Assembly: GCF_049889055.1 (NCBI RefSeq) | Contig: NZ_JBLTWO010000003.1 | Coordinates: 62,001 to 126,000 of the forward strand | Direction: 5' to 3' | DNA from: Rhizorhabdus sp049889055 | GTDB lineage: Bacteria > Pseudomonadota > Alphaproteobacteria > Sphingomonadales > Sphingomonadaceae | DNA length: 64,000 bases | In this document: piece by piece, positions 42,897 through 50,747 of the stretch | Position numbering within the stretch: the first letter of the stretch is position 1 | Layout: each line of letters opens with the position of its first letter | Translations under genes and position numbers: made by a program | The notes under the pieces: model-generated | Told to the model about the DNA's origin: nothing | What the model saw: only the letters and a program-made list of their open reading frames with translations | Database searches by the model: none

Positions 42897-43790
42897 ATGA
42901 TTTCCCATGTCTTTGTCGGCACGAACGACCTTGGTCGGGCGAGCGACTTCTATACCCCGATCATGGGTGAACTGGGGTGGTGCCGTCGGCATTCCGAAGC
43001 CCCCTCGCATCTCGTGATCTGGAACCCGGTGGAGTCGACCCGCCCGCTTTTCGTACTTGGTCCGCCTTTCGACGGGCAAGCGGCCGATCCGGGCAACGGC
43101 GGCATGGTGGCGCTGATGGCGCCGGATCGCGCCACGGTCGACCGCGCCTACGCGATCGCAATAGCAGCCGGCGCAACGAGCGAGGGCGCCCCAGGTTTGC
43201 GACCACAGTATCACGCCCATTACTACGGTGCCTATTTTCGGGATCTCGACGGCAACAAGATATGCATTGTCTGTCATCAGGCCGATATTTTTGACGATCT
43301 CGCCGAGGCATATCGCATGACCACTTCTTCCCCGGTGCCACGTCGCGCCATGGATATCGCGCCACGCGCGAAGCCTTCCAACTACCCGCCACAATTTGCC
43401 GCGCGCCTGTCCGGTCGGGTCAAGCGCCAGCTTGGCGATGCCTTTGGCCTGTCGCGCTTTGGGGTGAACCTCACCGTGCTGCCTCCGGGCGCGCAATCCG
43501 CCCTGCTGCATCGGCATACGGAGCAGGAAGAGTTTATCTACATCCTCTCCGGTCGTCCCACCCTGCGCACAGATGCGGGCGAGGTTCCGCTGGCACCGGG
43601 AATGTGTATGGGATTCTCGGCGGGCGGCATGGCCCATCATCTGGTCAACCTTACCGGGGAGGATGTTCACTATCTGGAAGTGGGCGACCGGAGTGTTGCC
43701 GACCAAGGCGAATATCCCGAGGATGACCTGGCCGCCGCATGGTCCGAAGGCGGCTGGCGCTTCACCCGCAAGGATGGAACCGCGTGGTGA
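42897..43790 (+). CDS. VOC (glyoxalase-like) - cupin fusion protein
   Basis: One uninterrupted frame of 297 residues encodes two metal-binding small-molecule domains. Residues 1-135 are a vicinal-oxygen-chelate domain (MISHVFVGTNDLGRASDFYTP through YFRDLDGNKICIV). Residues 140-297 are a cupin domain with LHRHTEQEEFIYILSGRPTL and HHLVNLTGEDVHYLEVG. The families normally occur as separate proteins. An internal ATG at 43318 could give a free cupin. AAGGAG precedes the main start, and the stop overlaps the PanB-like gene (GTGA). Confidence 0.88.
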   Translation: MISHVFVGTNDLGRASDFYTPIMGELGWCRRHSEAPSHLVIWNPVESTRPLFVLGPPFDGQAADPGNGGMVALMAPDRATVDRAYAIAIAAGATSEGAPGLRPQYHAHYYGAYFRDLDGNKICIVCHQADIFDDLAEAYRMTTSSPVPRRAMDIAPRAKPSNYPPQFAARLSGRVKRQLGDAFGLSRFGVNLTVLPPGAQSALLHRHTEQEEFIYILSGRPTLRTDAGEVPLAPGMCMGFSAGGMAHHLVNLTGEDVHYLEVGDRSVADQGEYPEDDLAAAWSEGGWRFTRKDGTAW

Positions 43791-44626
43791 GCGCACAAAC
43801 TTCGATCAAGCGCCGCACGGCAGCAGATGTGCTGGCGGCCAAGGGGGGCGAGAAACTGGTCGCCCTAACAGCCTACCATGCCCTCAGTGCATCATTGGCC
43901 GATGCACATTGCGATATCCTGCTTGTCGGCGATTCGCTGGGCAATGTGTTGTATGGCTTTGAATCGACGCTGCCGGTGACATTGGAGATGATGATCGCCC
44001 ACGGGCGCGCTGTCGTGCACGCAACCCGCCATGCACTTGTGGTCGTCGATATGCCGTTCGAGTCCTATGAACAATCGAAGGAGCAGGCTTTCGCATCGGC
44101 AGCAAGGATGATGAAGGAAACCGGTTGTGGGGCCGTCAAGATCGAGGGCGGCGTTCACTTTGCCGAAACGATCGCCTTTCTGACAGCGCGAGGGATCCCC
44201 GTCATGGCCCACATTGGCCTGACGCCGCAGTCCATTCACACTCTGGGATCTTTCAGGGCGCGAGGGCGTGAGGAAGCGGCCAGTTTGGGGCGGTCCAACG
44301 CGCCGGGCTCGATTGAGGCCGATGCGGAAGCCGTCGCGGCTGCCGGAGCCTTTTCCGTCGTGATCGAAGCGGTAGTTGAACCGCTGGCCCGGCACATTTC
44401 CGCGAGAGTCACCATTCCCACGATCGGCATCGGCGCAAGCGCCGCCTGTGACGGGCAGATTCTGGTTCTGGAGGACATGCTGGGCATGACCGAGCGCACG
44501 GCTCGTTTCGTTGAACGGTTCGCCGATCTCAGATCAACCATGGACGCAGGGATCGCTGCGTTCTCGACTGCGGTACGCAACGGATCATTCCCCACTCAAG
44601 ACAATCTCTACGGAGTCAAGGCGTGA
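43787..44626 (+). CDS. PanB-like ketopantoate hydroxymethyltransferase family protein
   Basis: This 279-residue TIM-barrel enzyme matches PanB signatures: LLVGDSLGNVLYGFESTLPV, DMPFESYEQ, AVKIEGG, AHIGLTPQSIHTLG, and IGIGASAACDGQILV..DMLG. PanB adds a hydroxymethyl group from methylene-tetrahydrofolate to 2-oxoisovalerate for pantothenate. Several positions differ (Ser-Ala-Ala for Gly-Pro in the last motif), panC is absent and the neighbours look catabolic, so it may be a paralogue acting on another 2-oxoacid. GTG 43787 overlaps the preceding stop; a second GTG one codon earlier is possible. Confidence 0.82.
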   Translation: MSAQTSIKRRTAADVLAAKGGEKLVALTAYHALSASLADAHCDILLVGDSLGNVLYGFESTLPVTLEMMIAHGRAVVHATRHALVVVDMPFESYEQSKEQAFASAARMMKETGCGAVKIEGGVHFAETIAFLTARGIPVMAHIGLTPQSIHTLGSFRARGREEAASLGRSNAPGSIEADAEAVAAAGAFSVVIEAVVEPLARHISARVTIPTIGIGASAACDGQILVLEDMLGMTERTARFVERFADLRSTMDAGIAAFSTAVRNGSFPTQDNLYGVKA

Positions 44627-45226
44627 GCGGGAGTTCCGGCGACAAAGGAGGCAACTCCAATTCGCACCGCTCCTATCGCCCCCGCGGGCCAGTTCAACCT
44701 CCCTGTCGCGTCCCCCCCACGAGATGCCGGATCGCATCCGGCATCGGCCCGTCCTTTCCATAACTCCTTTTCGTCCCCATCGCGAAGGCGCGCGACTGGA
44801 ACGGGTCGCCTTGATGCTCGCGGAACAGGGCACAGGCGATGACGTCGACGTAGAGCCCATATTTCACCGTTTCCGGCGTCGCGGTCATCGCAACGTGCAT
44901 CAGTTTTTCGAACTGCGGCATGCCCCTTGCCCTGAAGAGATCGGGAGCCTTGCGGGCGGCTTTATGCTTTTGACCGGGCAGCCTCTGCGTAGCGCCACCA
45001 TATGTCTCGTTGGCCGGAGCTCAGGCACGTTTGGAAGCCGCACTGATGATCCTCGATCTGAGCCGCTGTCTGTTTGGCGGACAACGAAATACGGTGTCTT
45101 CAACGACCCTCTGGAGGCAGACCGAACATGATCAAGCTCAGTTCTGCTCCCCCTGACAGCCATGCTGTTGTCCATCGATTTCGAAGCCCCCGATCGTGTC
45201 CCGGCTCGTGGTGTAGTTCGACGGTA
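44627..45226. other. Gene-poor stretch between the PanB-like gene and the IS remnant
   Basis: Apart from the minus-strand open frame at 44694-44921 I see no supportable gene. A short minus-strand frame ending YAEAARSKA just upstream of that frame has native-looking codons and may be gene debris. The region looks like a scar of past rearrangement beside a damaged insertion element. Confidence 0.4.
44694..44921 (-). CDS. Hypothetical protein or gene fragment
   Basis: This 75-codon open frame has native-looking GC-rich third positions (MPQFEKLMHVAMTATPETV, YGLYVDVIACALFREHQGDP). The coding-like frame continues upstream of the ATG (ARKAPDLFRARG) without a start codon, so it may be the tail of a truncated gene. 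I recognise no family. Its position in a gene-poor stretch beside an insertion element favours a remnant. Confidence 0.3.
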   Translation of the reverse strand: MPQFEKLMHVAMTATPETVKYGLYVDVIACALFREHQGDPFQSRAFAMGTKRSYGKDGPMPDAIRHLVGGTRQGG

Positions 45227-45283
45227 GCGAAGCTGACCGGCCGCGCGCCATTCAACAGCGCTGTAGCGGCCGGTCAGCTTCGC
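45227..45283. repeat. Perfect 18-bp inverted repeat at the IS left flank
   Basis: GCGAAGCTGACCGGCCGC (45227-45244) and its exact reverse complement (45266-45283) are separated by 21 bp. The pair lies 63 bp before the transposase start and probably marks the terminal-repeat region of the element. Confidence 0.75.
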
Positions 45284-45345
45284 GGGTGGCCATCGGAGAT
45301 CTTCGAATAATGCTGGGTTGCGACACTCAACTTACGGAGACCCCG

Positions 45346-46458
45346 ATGACAGACGATGTGATGAACGTGCAAGCGCTGCTGGGGAAGAGTGCTGACGCTG
45401 ATTTTCTGCGCGAGATGATCGGCTTTGCCGCGCAGCGACTGATGGATCCGGAGGTCGGCGGCCTGACCGGCGCTGGCTATGGCGAGAAGAACCCCGACCG
45501 GCTGGCCCAGCGCAATGGCTACCGCGAGCGTGACTGGGAGACCCGCGCGGGGACCGTCGAACTGCGCATCCCCAAGCTCAGGAAGGGTAGCTACTTCCCC
45601 GGCTTCCTCGAGCCGCGGCGGCTGGCCGAGAAGGCGCTGACCGCCGTTATCCAGGAAGCCTATATTCAGGGCATCTCGACCCGCTCAGTCGACGACCTCG
45701 TCAAGGCGATGGGGATGAGCGGCATCTCGAAGAGCCAGGTGAGCCGGCTTTGCGAAGAGATCGACGTTCGCGTAAAGGCCTTCCTCGATCGGCCCATCGA
45801 GGGTGACTGGCCCTATGTCTGGATCTGCGCCACCTATCTGAAAGTGCGCCAAAATGGCCGCATCGTCTCGGTTGCGGTCACCGTCGCGGTCGGCGTCAAC
45901 AGCGACGGCCGGCGCGAGGTGCTGGGCAGGGCGATCGGGCCGTCGGAGGCCGAGGTGTTCTGGACTGACTTCCTGCGCGGCCTCGCCCACCGTGGTTTGC
46001 GCGTGGTGAAGCTGATCATCTCCGATGCCCATGAAGGCATCAAGGCTTCGGTCTCGCGGGTGTTCAGCGCGACCTGGCAACGCTGCCGCGTCCACTTCTC
46101 CCGCAATGGCCTGGCCCATTCCAGCAAGAGCGGACGCCGCGTCGTCGCCGCGTTCATCGCCACGGCGTTCGCGCAGAAGACCGCCGAAGCCGCCAAGGTC
46201 CAGTGGCGCAAGGTGGCCGATCAGCTCAGGCCGACCGTCCCCAAGCTTGCCATCCTCATGGACACCGCAGAGGAGGACGTGCTGGCCTATATGAGCTTCC
46301 CGCAGCAACACCGCACCAAGTTGCACAGCACGAATCCGCTCGAGCGTGTCGGCGGCGAGATCAAGCGGCGCACCGAGGTCGTCGGGATATTTCCCAACGA
46401 AGGAGCACCCGGTGCGGGACGGGCCGTCAGGGTGCGCGATCTGGGCGGGGCGGCTTGA
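45346..46458 (+). pseudogene. IS256 family transposase, damaged and 3'-truncated
   Basis: The frame encodes an IS256-type DDE transposase (MTDDVMNVQALLGKSADADF, RLAQRNGYRERDW, CRVHF, HSTNPLERV). It is normal until about residue 350 (FPNE) and then runs into unrelated sequence, ending at 370 residues instead of ~400. The first catalytic Asp, expected in the motif WIDATYLK, is Cys here (WICATYLK); the second survives in ISDAHEG and the Glu in ERVGGEIKRR. The right end is missing and the frame overlaps the 3' end of the neighbouring RidA gene by 32 bp. The element is almost certainly inactive. Confidence 0.88.
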
Positions 46459-46915
46459 CGGCTATTGCCATGACTTCGAAATGTGCGTTTCCGAGCAAGC
46501 TTCCGGCGCCGATGAAGGCGCGTGCGGGTACGGGGCCCTTGAAATACGGACGATAGACATCGTTGAACATGGCGTAGTTCGACAAGTCGGTGGCAAAAAC
46601 CTGAACCCACACCATGTCGTCCATTGTCATTCCCGCACGCTCCACAGTGCGCTTGATGCTGTCGAGCACGAGTTTCGCGCCGATTTTTGGATCGGCAGGG
46701 GGCTTGCCGGTCGCCGGATCGATATCCGTCGCCCCCGAGATATACAGCGTGTTTCCGTTCAGGACGGCGGCGCTGAAGGCCGGAGCGCCAGCCGCAGAAA
46801 CGGCCCCGGGGGCCACGGGACCGAGCCTGGGAAGATATGTCCTGTCGGATTGCCCGGCGGAGGGAGATGCCGCCAGAAACACCCCGGCTGTCATGGCGAT
46901 GGAAAAGAGCTTCAT
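46427..46915 (-). CDS. Exported RidA family imine/enamine deaminase-like protein (1)
   Basis: This 162-residue protein has a signal peptide (MKLFSIAMTAGVFLAASPSAG) and a RidA/YjgF fold: LNGNTLYISGATDIDP, IKRTVERAGMTMDDMVWVQVF and PARAFIGAGSLLGNAHFEV, where the Arg corresponds to the catalytic Arg of RidA. RidA hydrolyses reactive imines made by amino-acid enzymes; the classical protein is cytosolic, so export is unusual. It is last in the flavoenzyme operon. GAGGAGG precedes ATG 46915. Its final codons abut the IS remnant. Confidence 0.88.
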   Translation of the reverse strand: MKLFSIAMTAGVFLAASPSAGQSDRTYLPRLGPVAPGAVSAAGAPAFSAAVLNGNTLYISGATDIDPATGKPPADPKIGAKLVLDSIKRTVERAGMTMDDMVWVQVFATDLSNYAMFNDVYRPYFKGPVPARAFIGAGSLLGNAHFEVMAIAVKPPRPDRAP

Positions 46916-47013
46916 GCTGCCTCCTCTGCGAACGACGTGGATGCCCATGGCCTCGGCCGCGGGGACAACGGGCCTCTGGTTTGCGCCGTCACGCCGGGTC
47001 CGACGAACGCGGG

Positions 47014-47493
47014 TTACTGAACCTGGGCGACCACCGCCTCGATCTCGACCAGCGTCTCCGGTCGACCGAGAGCCGCCACCTGCACAGTGGTGCGCGTTGG
47101 TCGATTGGGCTGTTCGGCGGTGCCGAAGAATTTCTGGTAGGACGCGGTCATTCCGGGGCGATCGGCCTTGCCGCCCAACGCCGGGTCCCCGACGAGATAG
47201 ACGTTCAGTTTCACGATGTCGCCCATGGTAAGGCCATATTCCGCCAGTTGTGCCTTCATCTTGGTCAGCACGCTCAATGTCTGGGCTTCGGTGTTGCCGA
47301 CGCTCTTCGGATCATTCGGATCGGTCGGCGACGCGGTCGAGCCGGAGAGCCAGATCAGGGTTGTGCCGGGGGGTACCTTTGCGGAAGCGGCGATCATTGC
47401 GTTGGGCGGCTGCTTGCGCTCGACGCCGGCGGCGTGGCCGGCCGAGGCGGCCGTGGCGGCGAGGAGCAGGGCAAAGATGGTCTTGGTCGTCAT
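47014..47493 (-). CDS. Exported RidA family imine/enamine deaminase-like protein (2)
   Basis: This 159-residue protein has a signal peptide (MTTKTIFALLLAATAASAGHA). RidA features are LIWLSGSTASPTDPND, MKAQLAEYGLTMGDIVKLNVY and PTRTTVQVAALGRPETLVEIE, with the catalytic-type Arg and the VEIE edge strand present. It differs strongly from RidA copy 1, so the pair is not a recent duplication. Lying between a flavoenzyme gene and the other RidA gene, it probably detoxifies the imine product in the periplasm. Confidence 0.88.
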   Translation of the reverse strand: MTTKTIFALLLAATAASAGHAAGVERKQPPNAMIAASAKVPPGTTLIWLSGSTASPTDPNDPKSVGNTEAQTLSVLTKMKAQLAEYGLTMGDIVKLNVYLVGDPALGGKADRPGMTASYQKFFGTAEQPNRPTRTTVQVAALGRPETLVEIEAVVAQVQ

Positions 47494-47578
47494 GTCGGTA
47501 CTCCCATGCGGTTGGTTGCTCCGAAGCGGACAGGTGGAACACGCTCGGCGGCCGGAGCGGCGCCGCGCAGGCGGGCGT

Positions 47579-48814
47579 TCATGTCCGCGCCTGCTGCGCC
47601 CGGGCGAGCGGTGGCGCGATCTTCAGCAAACCGGCTTCGATAAGCGTGCGGTCGGGCACTTCGTTGCCGTCGTTGACGCCGTACATCTCGCCGATGCCTG
47701 TCGGCTGATGCATCACCACGATGCCGTCGGTCTTGGACAATGCGCTGACGCCATTGTAACTGACCGAGTAATTGGCCGCCGGTTGCGCCGTGAGCCAGCC
47801 GGTCTGACCGCGAACCGGGACCATCAGTTTGTCGTCCCACAACGCCTTCGCGGCAAAACCGGTGGAGTTGATCACGACCTTTTCCCGGAGCCGTGTGACG
47901 TCGTGCGGCGTGTGGAAGTCGCGCAGCTCGAACCTCCCTCCGGCCTCCAGGAACTGTTGCATCAGCAGATGGCCATAAGCGCCGAAGTTGAAATGCATGC
48001 GCGTCGTGAAGCGCGCAAAGGCGGTGCCGAAGGGATTATCCTCGGGCGCCAGATCCTGAGCCTGGGGAATGATGTCCCGGATGCGATCTTCATATTTCGC
48101 AAATTCGGCGCTTTGCTGCGGCATCCCTGTCGTCGCGAATGTTCCCTTGGCCGGATCAAGTGGCGGAACGTCGCGGCCCTTCGGTGGTGTGTCCGACAAG
48201 GCATAGGACGGGCCGAACCGAACCGGTTCACCGGGAAGGCCGACATAGGAGCGGAAATTTTTCCATGAAAGCCGCGCCATATGCTCCCACAGCGCGCCAA
48301 ACTCCGGGCCGGCCGGTTCGGTCAGCGAGATCCGGCTGTCGGGCGACCAGGAGCCGCTGGCCCGCACCGAACGGGTTCGCTGGAACACCTCGCGCGCATA
48401 GATCGTGACCTTCAGTCCGGCGCGCTGGGCATGGACGGCAGCGGTCAGTCCGACCACGCCGCACCCGATCACCGCCACCTCCCGGGGCATGACCGACAGG
48501 ACCTTGCCCACCGCGATTTCGGCCGATCCCCAGCTCAACGACCAGCCGCTGCCGCCATGGCCGTAATTATGCACCACCAGCGTATCGCCAAGCTGTTCGG
48601 CGTCGAGATTGGGGCCCGCCACGCGGAACGGGCGCAGGCAGCATTTGACGTCGATGATTTCTTCGACACCGAGCCGCAGCGGAACGAGCGGCGGGCGCCA
48701 TAGTCCAGGCGATGCCATGGCCCGCACTGGACTGGCTGCGAGCCCGGCGAGCCCGCCGGCTGCCACCGTACCGCGCAGGAAATCCCTGCGCCCGAATCTG
48801 CTGGAACCGATCAT
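47579..48814 (-). CDS. Tat-exported DAO-type flavoenzyme with permuted order (copy 1)
   Basis: This 411-residue protein has a Tat signal, GRRDFLRGTVAAGG, cut near VRAMA. Then comes CCLRPFRVAGPNL and HNYGHGGSGWSLSWG (residues 82-96), which in D-amino-acid oxidase form the C-terminal FAD/substrate segment. Only after that comes the Rossmann motif VAVIGCGVVGLTAA (113-126), which is N-terminal in the canonical enzyme. The C-terminus ends in NSTGFAAKALW, PVRGQ and GEMYGVNDGNEVPDR, matching the middle of the canonical order. It is predicted to be soluble in the periplasm. A ~400-bp stretch is nearly identical to copy 3. Substrate unknown. Confidence 0.85.
   Translation of the reverse strand: MIGSSRFGRRDFLRGTVAAGGLAGLAASPVRAMASPGLWRPPLVPLRLGVEEIIDVKCCLRPFRVAGPNLDAEQLGDTLVVHNYGHGGSGWSLSWGSAEIAVGKVLSVMPREVAVIGCGVVGLTAAVHAQRAGLKVTIYAREVFQRTRSVRASGSWSPDSRISLTEPAGPEFGALWEHMARLSWKNFRSYVGLPGEPVRFGPSYALSDTPPKGRDVPPLDPAKGTFATTGMPQQSAEFAKYEDRIRDIIPQAQDLAPEDNPFGTAFARFTTRMHFNFGAYGHLLMQQFLEAGGRFELRDFHTPHDVTRLREKVVINSTGFAAKALWDDKLMVPVRGQTGWLTAQPAANYSVSYNGVSALSKTDGIVVMHQPTGIGEMYGVNDGNEVPDRTLIEAGLLKIAPPLARAQQART
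48241..48643 (-). repeat. Shared tract between flavoenzyme copies 1 and 3 (copy 1 side)
   Basis: About 403 bp match 51398-51800 at an offset of 3157 bp with roughly ten substitutions, while flanks diverge. The tract covers the FAD motifs. It looks like gene conversion between tandem paralogues. Confidence 0.85.
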
Positions 48815-48881
48815 ATGCACATTCCCCTGTCGCAGCCCGGTCGCCACGCCTTGCTGGCAGCATGGTGACCCGGGGCGTCGG

Positions 48882-49337
48882 TCATTTTCCGGCGTCGATC
48901 GCGACGAGGCGTGCTGGCGTCAGCGGCTCGAAACGCATCTTCGCGAGCCTCGAGCTCTGGGCAGGCAACGGCGAGGCACCAGCGGGATAGCCGTCGGTCT
49001 TGAGGATGTAGGCGATGATTTTCGACGTGTCCTCGGCGCTCATCGAGCCGGGCGCGAACAATGGCATAGCCTTCTGGACATAGCCGTGCAGCGCGTCGAC
49101 GCTGCCCCCCGACCAATTGGCAATCAGCCGGCCGGTCAGCGGCGGAGCCTCGAACGATCCCCGCAAATCGGGTCCGTGGCATACCGCGCATGCTCCGTCG
49201 TAGAGCATCTTGCCCTCCTCGGCCTGCTCCGTTGAGTAGATGCCGGTCATGGTGGAGGGCGCCGGAGCGGGAGCAGCCGCCATCGAAATCAACGCCGTAG
49301 CTGCGCCGAGCCCGGTGACTATGATCATTCTACGCAT
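48882..49337 (-). CDS. Periplasmic c-type cytochrome
   Basis: This class I cytochrome c of 151 residues has a signal peptide (MRRMIIVTGLGAATALISMAA), a single heme site CAVCH at residues 50-54 and a likely axial Met in KAMPLFAPGSMS. The spacing GPDLRGSFEAPPLTG is typical of flavoprotein- or quinoprotein-linked cytochromes. Placed between two Tat-exported flavoenzyme genes on the same strand, it is the obvious electron acceptor for them, passing electrons to a terminal oxidase. That link is inferred from context. Confidence 0.93.
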   Translation of the reverse strand: MRRMIIVTGLGAATALISMAAAPAPAPSTMTGIYSTEQAEEGKMLYDGACAVCHGPDLRGSFEAPPLTGRLIANWSGGSVDALHGYVQKAMPLFAPGSMSAEDTSKIIAYILKTDGYPAGASPLPAQSSRLAKMRFEPLTPARLVAIDAGK

Positions 49338-49366
49338 ATGCGAAACCCCTTGTTGTGAAAGGAAGC

Positions 49367-50635
49367 TCAGGCCCGGTTTTCCATTCTCGCGAGCAGCGGT
49401 GCGATCATTCGCAGGCCTGTCTCGATTTCGGAGAAGTCAGGAACTTCATTGCCGTCATTGACGCCGTACATATTCCCCAAGCCGGACGGCGCCGCCGAAA
49501 CGCGCACGCCATCTGCCTTGGAGAACAGGCTGACGCCCCTGTAGCTGACCGAATAATTCGACTCCGGCTGCGCCGTCAGCCAGCCATTCTGGCCGCGTAC
49601 GGGAAACATCGTCTTGTCATCCCACAAGGCCTTGGCCGCGAAGCCCGTCGCGTTGATCACCACCTTTTCCTTGAGCTGGGCGATATCGGACGGCCGATGG
49701 AAATCGCGTATCTCGAACTTGCCGCCAGCTTCGAGGAACTGCTGCATCAGGAGATGGCCGTAGGAACTGAAATTGAAAAACATGTGCGACGAGAAGCGGG
49801 CATGGGGAGTGCCGAAGGGATTGTCCTCGGGCGCCAGATCATAGGCTTGCGGAACAATGTCCCTGATCCGGTCGTCATATTTGGCGAACTCGGCATTTTG
49901 CTGTGGTGCGCCCGTGGTCGAGAAGGTGCCGAGAGTCGGATCGAGCGGCGCGACCTCGCGGGGCTTGGCCGGCGTATCGGACAGTGCATATTGATCGCCA
50001 AAATCCACCGGAGCACCGGGCAGACCGACATAGGATCGAAAGGCTTTCCAGGAGATCCGGGCCATATGTTCCCACAGGGCGCCGAATTGCGGACCGGCGG
50101 GCTCGGTCAAGGCGATCCGGCTGTCCGGCGACCATGTGCCGGTCGCGCGCACCGAACGCGTGCGCGCAAAGGGCTCACGCGCATAGATCGTGACCTTGAG
50201 CCCTGCGCGTTGCGCATGCACGGCTGCGGTCAGCCCGACGACGCCGCACCCGATCACCGCGACGTCTCCGGGTGTCACCGACAATACCTTGCCCACGACG
50301 ACCTCGGCAGATCCCCAACTCAACGACCAGCCACTGCCGCCATGACCATAATTATGCACCACGAGCTTGTCGCCGACCTGCTCGGCGTTGAGGTTCGGCC
50401 CTGCCGCGCGGAAAGGTCGCAGGCACGCCTTGACGTCGACAAGCTCCTCGACACCGACCCTGAACGGCACCAGCGGCGGGCGCCGGAGCATCGGCAGGCG
50501 GGTGGGCAGTGGTGGGGCAACAGCCGCCAGGGATGCGCGCGGCGTCGTGCTGCAGGCCGAAAGACCGACCAGCCCGCCTACCGCCAATGTCCCGCGCAGA
50601 AGATCTCTGCGCCCAATGATGTCGGAGCCTTTCAT
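49367..50635 (-). CDS. Tat-exported DAO-type flavoenzyme with permuted order (copy 2)
   Basis: This 422-residue protein has the Tat motif GRRDLLRGTLAVGGLVG followed by LSAC, so it is a predicted lipoprotein anchored in the membrane. The domain order is the same as in copy 1: ACLRPFRAAGPNL and HNYGHGGSGWSLSWG come first, then VAVIGCGVVGLTAAVHAQ, then NATGFAAKALW and GNMYGVNDGNEVPD. It is the most divergent of the four copies. ATG 50635 is preceded by TGGGGGAATG. The cytochrome c gene follows 29 bp downstream. Confidence 0.85.
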   Translation of the reverse strand: MKGSDIIGRRDLLRGTLAVGGLVGLSACSTTPRASLAAVAPPLPTRLPMLRRPPLVPFRVGVEELVDVKACLRPFRAAGPNLNAEQVGDKLVVHNYGHGGSGWSLSWGSAEVVVGKVLSVTPGDVAVIGCGVVGLTAAVHAQRAGLKVTIYAREPFARTRSVRATGTWSPDSRIALTEPAGPQFGALWEHMARISWKAFRSYVGLPGAPVDFGDQYALSDTPAKPREVAPLDPTLGTFSTTGAPQQNAEFAKYDDRIRDIVPQAYDLAPEDNPFGTPHARFSSHMFFNFSSYGHLLMQQFLEAGGKFEIRDFHRPSDIAQLKEKVVINATGFAAKALWDDKTMFPVRGQNGWLTAQPESNYSVSYRGVSLFSKADGVRVSAAPSGLGNMYGVNDGNEVPDFSEIETGLRMIAPLLARMENRA

Positions 50636-50747
50636 ATGGTCATTCCCCCATTGCGGCATGACGGCCGCGCCTGACTGCAAGAGTGACGGCCGGTTGCATC
50701 GCCCGTCTGTCGGCGGCGAATGGCGGCTAGTGGCAAGCGGTGCATGG

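Noticed and set aside
43787..44626. A pantothenate operon
   Set aside because: No panC, panD or panE lies nearby and the gene is coupled to a VOC-cupin gene, so biosynthetic context is absent.
45346..46458. An active IS256 transposase
   Set aside because: The first catalytic Asp is replaced by Cys, the C-terminal ~50 residues are missing and no right terminus is present.
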